Assembly (NCBI RefSeq): GCF_052113705.1
Contig: NZ_JBGQOG010000031.1
Span: 1-35,933, forward strand
Direction: 5' to 3'
Length of the DNA: 35,933 nt
Source: JBGQOG01 sp052113705
Lineage (GTDB): Bacteria; Pseudomonadota; Alphaproteobacteria; Rhodobacterales; Rhodobacteraceae
Shown: positions 1 to 5,866 of the stretch, piece by piece
How the letters are laid out: the number at the start of each line of letters is the position of its first letter
How positions within the stretch are numbered: the first letter of the stretch is position 1
Program-made: the position numbers and the translations under genes
Notes under the pieces: model-generated
The model's input: the letters and a program-made list of their open reading frames with translations, nothing else
Told to the model about the DNA's origin: nothing
Database searches by the model: none

Positions 1-114
1 AAAACAACACCCCCGCCTTTTTCCCACCCACCCCACCCACCCTCCAGGCTTTTTTTTTTTTTTTTTTTTTTTTTTCCCCTTTTCTCTCTTCCCCCCCCCC
101 CCCCCCCCCCCCCC
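1..114. other. Low-complexity artefact at contig end
   Basis: These bases are C- and T-rich, with a run of about 25 T and a run of about 24 C, and no codon structure. At about base 115 the sequence switches abruptly to typical GC-rich coding DNA, in the middle of a gene. Nothing like this occurs elsewhere in the window. It is most simply read as sequencing or assembly noise at a contig end, not biology. Confidence 0.85.
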
Positions 115-591
115 GACACCGGCGCGCTGCTGGCGCGGCGCGGCTGGCGGCTGGTGTATGGCGCGGGCGATGTCGGGCTGATGGGCGAAGTGGCCCGCGC
201 CGCCCAAGAGGCCGATGCCCCGGTGTTTGGCGTCATCCCGGTGCATCTCTTTCAGCGCGAGGTCGGCAAGCGCGATGTGACCACTTTCGTCATCACCGAG
301 ACCATGCATGAGCGCAAGAAGGTCATGTTCATGAATGCCGATGCGATCGTGGTACTGCCCGGCGGCGCGGGCTCGCTGGATGAGCTGTTCGAGGTGCTGA
401 CCTGGCGCCAGCTCGACCTGCATCAAAAACCGATCTTCCTGCTGAACACCGAAGGCTATTGGGATCCCTTGCTCGCCATGATCGACCAGATCGTGCGCGA
501 AGGCTTTGCCGATGCCAGCCTGCACGACTTTCTGACTTCGGTGCCCGATGTGGCGGCGCTTGAGGCGGCGCTTGGTCTGGCCTTTGGCTGA
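115..591 (+). CDS. LOG-family (TIGR00730) Rossmann protein, 5'-truncated
   Basis: Probable cytokinin riboside 5'-monophosphate phosphoribohydrolase-type enzyme (LOG family), which hydrolyses nucleoside 5'-monophosphates to free base and ribose phosphate in the cytosol. The reading frame is open from the junk junction at base 115 and lacks an initiator. The first GTG (154) is a valine inside the conserved block RLVYGAGDVGLMG, not a start. The family motif PGGxGTxxE appears as PGGAGSLDE, followed by LFEVLTWRQL as in relatives. About 158 residues remain, where the family usually has 180-200, so perhaps 25-40 N-terminal residues are missing. It converges on the rarD-like gene with a 27-bp gap. 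Family assignment is firm; the substrate is not known. Confidence 0.85.
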   Translation, partial: DTGALLARRGWRLVYGAGDVGLMGEVARAAQEADAPVFGVIPVHLFQREVGKRDVTTFVITETMHERKKVMFMNADAIVVLPGGAGSLDELFEVLTWRQLDLHQKPIFLLNTEGYWDPLLAMIDQIVREGFADASLHDFLTSVPDVAALEAALGLAFG

Positions 592-618
592 GGCCATCCA
601 GCCGCCTGACGGATCGGC

Positions 619-1530
619 CTAGACCGGCACCGCGGGCGGCACGCGCCGCAGGCTGGCATAGGAATAGAGCGCCAGCCCCAGCCAGATCAGCCCGAGGGCC
701 AGAATATGCCAGGGCGTCACCGGTTCATGAAAGACCAGCGTTGCACAGAGAAATTGCAGCGTTGGATTGACATATTGCACCAGCCCCACCGTGCCCAGAG
801 CCACCCGCCGCGCGGCATAAGAGAACAGGATCAGCGGGCCGCCGGTCAGCAGGCCGGAAAAGGCCAGCTCGATGCTGATCGGCAGGCTCGAGCCGAAATA
901 GCCCCCGATCTGGCCGTCGTGCAGAAAGGCGGGCAGATGCCCGCTGTGTGTCGCCACCAGATAGGCCAGCGCAAAGGGCGACAGCAGCAACACTTCGGCA
1001 GCGACCGAGACCACTGGTCCCGCCGCCACCTGCCGCTTCACCACGCCATAAAGCCCGAATGACGTGGCCAGAATCAGCGCGATCCAGGGCGCGGCACCCA
1101 GGCCCCAGGTCAGCACCAGCACCGCCAGCGTCGCCAGCCCCACCGCAAGACATTTGAGCACGCCGACTTTCTCGCGGAAGAAGACCGCCCCGACCACCAC
1201 CAGCAGCAAGGGAAAGATGTAATAGCCAAGACTGGCTTCGACCGCCTGCCCCTGCTGCACGGCCCGGATGAAGATGAACCAGTTCATCGACACCATCACT
1301 GCCGCAAACACCAGCCAGCGTGCCTGCCGCCCCCGCAACGCCTGGCCAAGCGCACCAAGACGGCCCTGCGCGGCCAGAATCAGTCCGAAGAACACCAGCG
1401 TCCAGATTGTGCGATGCGCCAGTATCTCCAGCGGCGGCACCATCGACAGAGCTTTGTAATAGAGCGAGGAAATCCCCCAGATGGTCGAGGCCAGCACCAT
1501 CGCCCAGAACCCTTTTGCCGCCTCAGACAT
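619..1530 (-). CDS. rarD: RarD-type EamA/DMT permease
   Basis: Inner-membrane transporter of the drug/metabolite (EamA) superfamily, RarD subgroup, 303 residues with about ten hydrophobic segments. Typical RarD features are the N-terminal block FWAMVLASTIWGISSLYYK, the WFIFIRAVQQGQAVEASLGY region near residues 85-105, and a C-terminal VGLVQYVNPTLQFL segment. The substrate of RarD proteins is not established; the name comes from a chloramphenicol-sensitivity annotation. The start at 1530 is chosen because an AAAGGAG Shine-Dalgarno lies about 7 nt upstream. An in-frame extension to 1581 has no such site. It stands alone, with a 410-bp gap upstream. Confidence 0.85.
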   Translation of the reverse strand: MSEAAKGFWAMVLASTIWGISSLYYKALSMVPPLEILAHRTIWTLVFFGLILAAQGRLGALGQALRGRQARWLVFAAVMVSMNWFIFIRAVQQGQAVEASLGYYIFPLLLVVVGAVFFREKVGVLKCLAVGLATLAVLVLTWGLGAAPWIALILATSFGLYGVVKRQVAAGPVVSVAAEVLLLSPFALAYLVATHSGHLPAFLHDGQIGGYFGSSLPISIELAFSGLLTGGPLILFSYAARRVALGTVGLVQYVNPTLQFLCATLVFHEPVTPWHILALGLIWLGLALYSYASLRRVPPAVPV

Positions 1531-1940
1531 CCTGTCGCTCCTTTGGACTTTGCCTTGATGTGCTGCGCCGCGGCGCAGCACCCCGGCATCGCCGCCGCAC
1601 GGCCCGCCGCACCCGCCCCCGCATCAGGGCTGCGCGGACCCTAAGCGGCGGCGCAGGCCGCCACAAGACAGGACGCAGGCACCACCAGGGCGGCGGCGGC
1701 ACAATCGCCCCGGGTTCCACCGGGTCTGGCAGCTCGGGTCCGACAGCTCGGAGGCGGCAGTTAAGGTCCGGAGGAGAGGGGCACGGCGGGACCGGATCCG
1801 GCGGCACGAGATCCGGCGGCATGAAGTTCGGCGGCCCGGGCGGAGGCCACCGCCGCAGGGTCCGGCGGCACGGGGGCAGCCCTGCCCCGGCCGGACGCCA
1901 TCGGACAGACCACAATCCGGGCTTGTGCCGGGGCGGTCAG
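1531..1940. other. Intergenic region with 15-bp repeat array
   Basis: This 410-bp stretch separates the RarD-like and SHOCT-domain genes. It contains a five-unit 15-bp repeat array (annotated separately). A leftward frame of about 130 codons crosses it, overlaps the start of the RarD-like gene and encodes a proline-rich, arginine-rich sequence without a recognisable domain. I do not call that frame a gene. The promoter of the RarD-like gene should lie near 1560-1620. Confidence 0.6.
1760..1834. repeat. Five-unit 15-bp tandem repeat
   Basis: Five consecutive 15-bp units end at 1774, 1789, 1804, 1819 and 1834. Each ends in GGCGG or GGAGG on the + strand, with variable middles. Read on the minus strand in one frame, each unit gives Pro-Pro followed by three variable residues (PPNFM, PPDLV, PPDPV, PPCPS, PPDLN). 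The period is an exact multiple of three, as in coding repeats, but no convincing gene contains it. Confidence 0.75.
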
Positions 1941-2804
1941 TTACAAACGGGCCAGCAATTCGGCCTTTTTCGCCGCGAATTCATCCTCGGTCAGGATGCC
2001 CGCGTCGCGCAGTTCGGCCAGTTGCCGGATCAGCCCCAGCACCGTCTCGGGCCCGGGCGCGGCGGGGGCCGAGGCATATCTCGCCTGTGGCATGTCAAAG
2101 GGCACCTCAAGCTGCGGCACGAAAACCGGCTCTGCTGCGGCCATCGGCGCAGGGTCAAGAGGTGCAGGGTCAACGGCTGCACGCGCAAACTGCGACACAT
2201 CGGCGGGCGATGCCAGCGGTGCATCGGCCTGCACGCGCGGCAGGTCATGCACCCGCACAGTGCCATATTGGCTGGTGAAGCTCAGCGACTGATCGCCGCC
2301 CTGCTGCTGCGACACGCCGGAGATCCAGTGATCGCCGGTGTCAAAAATCTCGATCCGGCCGCCGGTGTCGATGGCCAGACGGCGGCTGTCGGGAAAGACC
2401 GCGTAGCGCATGTTGTTCTGCCCGCCGCTGGACGCGGGCTGACCCAGTTCCGCAGGCCAGGCGCTTTGGGAAAAGCCGCCGAACCCAGTGCCGAACCCAC
2501 CGCCGCTCTGGCCCGACGCCAGCGGCATGAAGATCGCCGCCCCTCCGCCCAACGCATAGGACAGCTCAGCGCAGAGCCCGGCCACCGTCGCCTTCAGCCC
2601 GTTGTTGAACATATCCCCCACCATGGTCATCCCGCCCGAGGACCATTGCCCCATGCCGCCCAACTCGGGGTGATTGAACTGCGCCTGCATGCCATTGCCC
2701 GCCGAAACCGCCGCCAGCAAGGTCTCAACCGCGTTGACCGAGACGCCGTAGCGTCCGGCGATATCGGCCACGATCCGGCTCCCCTCCGGGGTCAGGTTCA
2801 GCAT
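1941..2804 (-). CDS. SHOCT-domain protein, function unknown
   Basis: A 287-residue protein with a C-terminal SHOCT domain: the last ~32 residues (LIRQLAELRDAGILTEDEF, then AAKKAELLARL) match the short helical module found at the ends of many otherwise unrelated proteins. The N-terminal half (MLNLTPEGSRIVADIAGRYG...) contains a Gly/Ser-rich segment around residues 90-120. A strand-rich middle reads YAVFPDSRRLAIDTGGRIEI. An Ala/Pro-rich linker precedes SHOCT. No signal peptide or membrane segment is evident, so it is probably cytosolic. The ATG at 2804 has GGAG six bases upstream; an in-frame extension to 3011 runs through a tandem repeat and has no support. SHOCT modules are thought to mediate oligomerisation or interactions. 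The protein's role is unknown. Confidence 0.75.
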   Translation of the reverse strand: MLNLTPEGSRIVADIAGRYGVSVNAVETLLAAVSAGNGMQAQFNHPELGGMGQWSSGGMTMVGDMFNNGLKATVAGLCAELSYALGGGAAIFMPLASGQSGGGFGTGFGGFSQSAWPAELGQPASSGGQNNMRYAVFPDSRRLAIDTGGRIEIFDTGDHWISGVSQQQGGDQSLSFTSQYGTVRVHDLPRVQADAPLASPADVSQFARAAVDPAPLDPAPMAAAEPVFVPQLEVPFDMPQARYASAPAAPGPETVLGLIRQLAELRDAGILTEDEFAAKKAELLARL

Positions 2805-2845
2805 GGGCAGGCTCCAGTTCCGGCTAGGACAATCGGGTCGGGGAC

Positions 2846-2903
2846 GTTTGGGTGCGGGGACGATGGGGTGTGTGGATGATGGGGTGCAGGGATGATGGGG
2901 TAA
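2846..2903. repeat. 16-bp degenerate tandem repeat upstream of SHOCT gene
   Basis: The core GATGGGGTG (or a close variant) occurs at 2846, 2862, 2878 and 2894, an exact 16-bp period over four units, the first being GTTTGGGTG. It begins about 40 bp upstream of the SHOCT gene's start codon, in its expected promoter or leader region. It could be a slippage-prone satellite or a cluster of protein-binding sites. Confidence 0.7.
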
Positions 2904-3051
2904 GGCTGGCATGGGCTTTGGGCGCGTCGGAAAAGCGCAAAGCGCCCCCCGGTTGCGGCCAGTATGGCCTCTGGCCGCCGCGCCGAACAGCCACATTCGC
3001 ATCTGCAGCAAAATCGCAGGGCGTGGCGTCGCCCCCCTTCCCCTCAGCGCA

Positions 3052-3081
3052 AAAGGCCCGGAGGTTTCCCCCCGGGCCTTT
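3052..3081 (-). terminator. Intrinsic terminator of sodB
   Basis: A perfect 10-bp inverted repeat (AAAGGCCCGG / CCGGGCCTTT) with a 10-nt loop. It lies about 20 bp beyond the sodB stop codon. Read on the minus strand the stem ends in a short run of four T, so it fits an intrinsic terminator for sodB. Confidence 0.8.
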
Positions 3082-3102
3082 GTTTCGGCGTCGCGCGGCA
3101 GC

Positions 3103-3702
3103 TCAGAGGCGCCCGGCGACGTTTTCCCAGTTGACCAGCTTGTCGAGGAAGTTGGTCAGGTAGGCCGGGCGTTTGTTGCGGAAGTCGATGTAATAGGAAT
3201 GCTCCCACACGTCGCAACCCAAGAGCGCGGTCTGGCCAAAGCAGAGCGGGTTGACGCCATTTTCGGTCTTGGTGACCTTCAGCGCGCCGTCGGCGTCTTT
3301 CACCAGCCAAGCCCAGCCCGAGCCGAACTGGCCCGCGCCTGCTGCGGCGAAGTCTTCCTTGAATTTCGCCACCGAACCGAACGATTCGACCAGCGCCTTT
3401 TCCAGCTCGGTCGGGATGGTCTTACCCGAGGGCCCCATCATTTCCCAGAACTGCGCGTGGTTCCAATGCTGGCTGGCATTGTTGAAAATGCCCGATTGCG
3501 CCACGGCGCCCGACACATAGGTGCCCTTGACGATTTCTTCGAGGGACTTGCCCTCCCACTCGGTGCCGGCGATCAGCTTGTTGCCGTTGTCGACATAGGC
3601 CTTGTGGTGGATGTCGTGGTGATATTCCATCGTCTCTTTCGACATGCCGAGCGATGCCAGCGCATCATGAGCATAGGGAAGATCGGGAAGTTCAAAAGCC
3701 AT
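3103..3702 (-). CDS. sodB: Superoxide dismutase, Fe-type (or cambialistic)
   Basis: Converts superoxide to O2 and H2O2 in the cytoplasm. It is 199 residues, the usual length. All four metal ligands of the Fe/Mn family are visible: His28 (YHHDIHH), His82 (WNHAQFW), Asp164 and His168 (DVWEHSYYID). Gln78 in NNASQHWNH sits four residues before the ligand His, the position of the Fe-SOD outer-sphere glutamine, which favours iron over manganese. Cambialistic use cannot be excluded from sequence. There is no signal peptide. The ATG at 3702 has an AAAGGAT site upstream. It is a single-gene unit between two hairpin terminators. The sarcosine oxidase gene run ends just upstream and that enzyme makes H2O2, but joint regulation is only conjecture. 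Confidence 0.95.
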   Translation of the reverse strand: MAFELPDLPYAHDALASLGMSKETMEYHHDIHHKAYVDNGNKLIAGTEWEGKSLEEIVKGTYVSGAVAQSGIFNNASQHWNHAQFWEMMGPSGKTIPTELEKALVESFGSVAKFKEDFAAAGAGQFGSGWAWLVKDADGALKVTKTENGVNPLCFGQTALLGCDVWEHSYYIDFRNKRPAYLTNFLDKLVNWENVAGRL

Positions 3703-3791
3703 CGGAAATATCCTTTCGCGGGGTGTCTTTGTCTAACGCCTATAGAAGAGCGTGAGTTCCGGAGGTCAAGGGGCTGTGGTGCACAAGGGGC

Positions 3792-3819
3792 GGTGCGGGG
3801 GTGGTTTCACCCCCGCGCC
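3792..3819 (-). terminator. Hairpin closing the sox/secreted-protein gene run
   Basis: GCGGGGGTG-GTTT-CACCCCCGC is a perfect 9-bp stem with a 4-nt loop, extendable to 12 bp with one G-U pair. It begins about 11 bp beyond the stop codon of the leftward gene ending at 3830. No U-tract follows on the minus strand, but stability and position fit a transcript end and separate this run from sodB. Confidence 0.65.
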
Positions 3820-3829
3820 GTCCGGCCGA

Positions 3830-4249
3830 TCAGGGCTGCTGCGAACAGGCGCCAAAAAGCTGATTATCCGTCAATCCGCCATATCCGGGCGTGCCCTGTG
3901 ACAGCGTCGCCTGATTATTGGCACGGATGAACAGTGTATAGAATATCTTGCCGGTCGGATAAAATTGCCCCTGCATGAGGGCAGACGTATCCACGGGCCC
4001 CAGTTCCCAGGCATAAGAGCGGCGGGCTTGCGTCACCTTCGCCTCGGCAATGATCGGACGTCCGACCTCTTTCTCAATCATATCATCCCAGACGGTTGGC
4101 AGGGGACCGGCACCCGGATCGGTGATGGTCACCGTTGTCGGCATCCAGTGATCACGCGGGCCGGGCTTGAAGGTGCAAATATAGACATTTGCTTGGGCAA
4201 CAGCGGCCCCCATGAGCCAAGCGGATGCGGCCAGAAAGCTGATTTTCAT
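3830..4249 (-). CDS. Secreted protein, third tandem paralogue
   Basis: A 139-residue protein with a clear signal peptide (MKISFLAASAWLMGAAVAQA) and a mature part of about 119 residues that starts NVYICTFKPGPRDHWMPT. It is a close paralogue of the next gene upstream: both share CTFKPGPRD, TITDPG, VWD-MIEK-VGRP and RRSYAWE-GPVD. One cysteine near each end of the mature chain (ICTF; FGACSQQP) suggests a single disulfide in an extracytoplasmic beta-rich domain. I cannot name the family. The start at 4249 is chosen for the signal peptide; the upstream in-frame extension is not protein-like. The 164-bp gap to the preceding paralogue could hold its own promoter. A hairpin follows the stop. Confidence 0.8.
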   Translation of the reverse strand: MKISFLAASAWLMGAAVAQANVYICTFKPGPRDHWMPTTVTITDPGAGPLPTVWDDMIEKEVGRPIIAEAKVTQARRSYAWELGPVDTSALMQGQFYPTGKIFYTLFIRANNQATLSQGTPGYGGLTDNQLFGACSQQP

Positions 4250-4413
4250 ATGGTTTGTCTTTCGTATTCTGGCTTTGAAAACGGCCATCATTGAACGTAG
4301 CTTCGGGCGGAACAGCCGGGGGGAAGGATCGCCCGGGAAAAGATGCTGTGACCGCATTTTCCAACCCGGACGAAACGGGAGTCGATCTACATTTCCCGCG
4401 CGAAGGTCCTGGT

Positions 4414-4836
4414 TCATTGCTGCACGGTGCAGCTCCCGAAAAGATGCGGGGTGTGGTTTCTCATGCTTCCGAGATAGGCCCTGAGCACGACGTTGGACCC
4501 GGGCAGAAAGACCAGCGTGTAATAAATCTCACTCACCCTCACACCGGCGCCCCCCGGGATGAAAGACACATCCACCGGCCCGAATTCCCAGGCATAGCTC
4601 CGGCGGGACTTGTTGACTTTCACCTCGGCCACCACGGGACGTCCCACGGCTTTCTCGATCATCTCGTCCCAGACCATGGGGTGCGATCCCGGCCCCGGAT
4701 CGGTAATGGTCAGCGTCGACGGGATCCAGTAGTCCCGCGGACCGGGTTTGAAGGTGCAGTCGTAAACGGTATCGCGCGCAAACGCCGCCTGTGCCGCGCA
4801 GATCGCGACAAGGGCCATCGCGAGAACCCGCCTCAC
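4414..4836 (-). CDS. Secreted protein, second tandem paralogue
   Basis: A 140-residue secreted protein. The signal peptide is MRRVLAMALVAICAAQAAFA, and the mature part opens DTVYDCTFKPGPRDYWIPST. Two cysteines survive after cleavage (YDCTF and FGSCTVQQ), matching its paralogues. It starts with GTG in a GTGA overlap with the stop codon of the preceding gene, which implies translational coupling; an internal ATG seven codons in is an alternative. Its closest relative in the window is the gene ending at 3830, so the pair looks like a more recent duplication than the first paralogue. Function is unknown; location is predicted to be the periplasm or outside. Confidence 0.8.
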   Translation of the reverse strand: MRRVLAMALVAICAAQAAFARDTVYDCTFKPGPRDYWIPSTLTITDPGPGSHPMVWDEMIEKAVGRPVVAEVKVNKSRRSYAWEFGPVDVSFIPGGAGVRVSEIYYTLVFLPGSNVVLRAYLGSMRNHTPHLFGSCTVQQ

Positions 4837-5243
4837 CCTTTTAGCTCCGCGCAGGTTCCATCCGCATGATAGGTGCTGTCGTAGCCCAGCGGCACCGCGG
4901 TCAACGTCGCCTTGGCGCTGCTTTTCTGCATCAGAATGCGGTAATCAAACGCGGTGACATATTGACCACCCGAATTGGTGGTTTGATCCAACGTCCACTC
5001 ATAGGACACCACACGCTTGTTCTCGCGCTGAATGCGGCCGGTCACCGGCTCGCCGATAAAATGCTTGATGATCGGATCGAAAACAAGGATCTCGCCCGCC
5101 TCGTCGCTCAGATAAACGACTTTCGGCACCCAGCCGGTTGAGCCTTTTTCAACAAAGTCACATTTGAATTCTTTGGCGGCAACGCCCTGCACAAAACAGG
5201 CAGATGCCAACAGGGCACCGCCCAATACATATTTCAGGACCAA
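4833..5243 (-). CDS. Secreted protein, first tandem paralogue (TTG start)
   Basis: A 136-residue protein with a signal peptide (LKYVLGGALLASACFVQGVAA) followed by KEFKCDFVEKGSTGWVPK. It aligns with the next two genes (CDF/CTF near the N-terminus; IIKHFIGEPV versus MIEKAVGRPV; SYEWTLD versus SYAWEFGPVD), but is the most divergent of the three. Cysteines lie at both ends of the mature chain (KCDF, GTCAEL). The start is TTG at 5243, supported by GGAG seven bases upstream. That GGAG directly abuts an 11-bp-stem hairpin, so its translation or transcription may be controlled there. The gene lies 62 bp behind soxG on the same strand. Function unknown. Confidence 0.8.
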   Translation of the reverse strand: MVLKYVLGGALLASACFVQGVAAKEFKCDFVEKGSTGWVPKVVYLSDEAGEILVFDPIIKHFIGEPVTGRIQRENKRVVSYEWTLDQTTNSGGQYVTAFDYRILMQKSSAKATLTAVPLGYDSTYHADGTCAELKG

Positions 5244-5253
5244 GTATTTTCTC

Positions 5254-5285
5254 CAATAGAGCCAATTGAATAACTGGCTCTATTG
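5254..5285 (-). promoter_or_regulatory. Perfect 11-bp-stem hairpin next to a Shine-Dalgarno
   Basis: CAATAGAGCCA and TGGCTCTATTG are perfect inverted repeats with a 10-nt loop. They lie between soxG and the first secreted paralogue. On the minus strand the stem's last G begins the GGAG ribosome-binding site of the TTG-start gene. No U-tract follows, so it is a poor intrinsic terminator. It could be an attenuating or processing hairpin, or an operator palindrome in DNA. The stem is markedly more AT-rich than its surroundings. Confidence 0.65.
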
Positions 5286-5305
5286 AAAAGATCACACCGC
5301 GCGGG

Positions 5306-5866
5306 TCAAGCCGGAATCACTTCCGATCCCTTTTGCGCCGAGGCGGTCAACAGGCCCATCACATAGCCCGCGACCGAGCGGAAACAGATCAGGCTCCATT
5401 CCGCCTCCCCCGAGTGCCAGAGCGCCGCAGGCACCTGCGCCGCACGGGTCCGGCGGACCTCACCCGGCACCATCATGGCGAAATCCACCGGGCAAAGCTT
5501 GCACAAAGCCTCGGTGGCTTTCGCCCCGGTCACCCGGAAGAGCGCGCGGGCATCCGAGACATCGGCCACCAGCGCATGCTCGCCCGCCAATGCGACCTCA
5601 AGTGCCGCCACGGTCGGCGCGGCTTCGGCATAGGGCACCAGCAGCAGCAATTCATCCGGCGACATCCAGAGGGCAGATTTGCCCCCCGCCGTCACCAGCT
5701 GCCGCTGGGCGGGCACCGCGCAGCCGGTGGCCGAGAGCATCGCCGCCGCGAATGCCGCCGAGCCGAGATCGCCGCGCAGGGTGATCATGCCGTTCAGACC
5801 CGCTTCTGCCACCCGGACAAACCCGTCATAGCTTTGCCCGTTCAGGGCGCTGACTGCCTTAGACAT
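5306..5866 (-). CDS. soxG: Sarcosine oxidase, gamma subunit
   Basis: The 186-residue gamma subunit of heterotetrameric sarcosine oxidase, a small structural subunit related to the folate-binding GcvT fold. Matches include LRGDLGSAAFAAAM near the N-terminus, SALWMSPDELLLLVPY, a DVSDARALFRVTGAKATEAL segment, and CPVDFAMMVPGEVRRTRAAQ followed by the SLICFRSVAGYVMGLL tail. The ATG at 5866 overlaps the end of soxA by 8 bp, which fits translational coupling; the frame open to 5935 runs inside soxA and is rejected. It is the last canonical gene of the sox cluster. Confidence 0.92.
   Translation of the reverse strand: MSKAVSALNGQSYDGFVRVAEAGLNGMITLRGDLGSAAFAAAMLSATGCAVPAQRQLVTAGGKSALWMSPDELLLLVPYAEAAPTVAALEVALAGEHALVADVSDARALFRVTGAKATEALCKLCPVDFAMMVPGEVRRTRAAQVPAALWHSGEAEWSLICFRSVAGYVMGLLTASAQKGSEVIPA

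Noticed and set aside
91..114. Poly-C tract as a phase-variation tract of the LOG-family gene
   Set aside because: It is joined to other homopolymers without codon structure and lies at a contig edge; an artefact is far more likely.
1320..2879. 519-codon plus-strand frame across the 15-bp repeat and the SHOCT gene
   Set aside because: It runs antisense to a supported gene, and its Arg/Gly-rich sequence comes from the repeat and GC bias.
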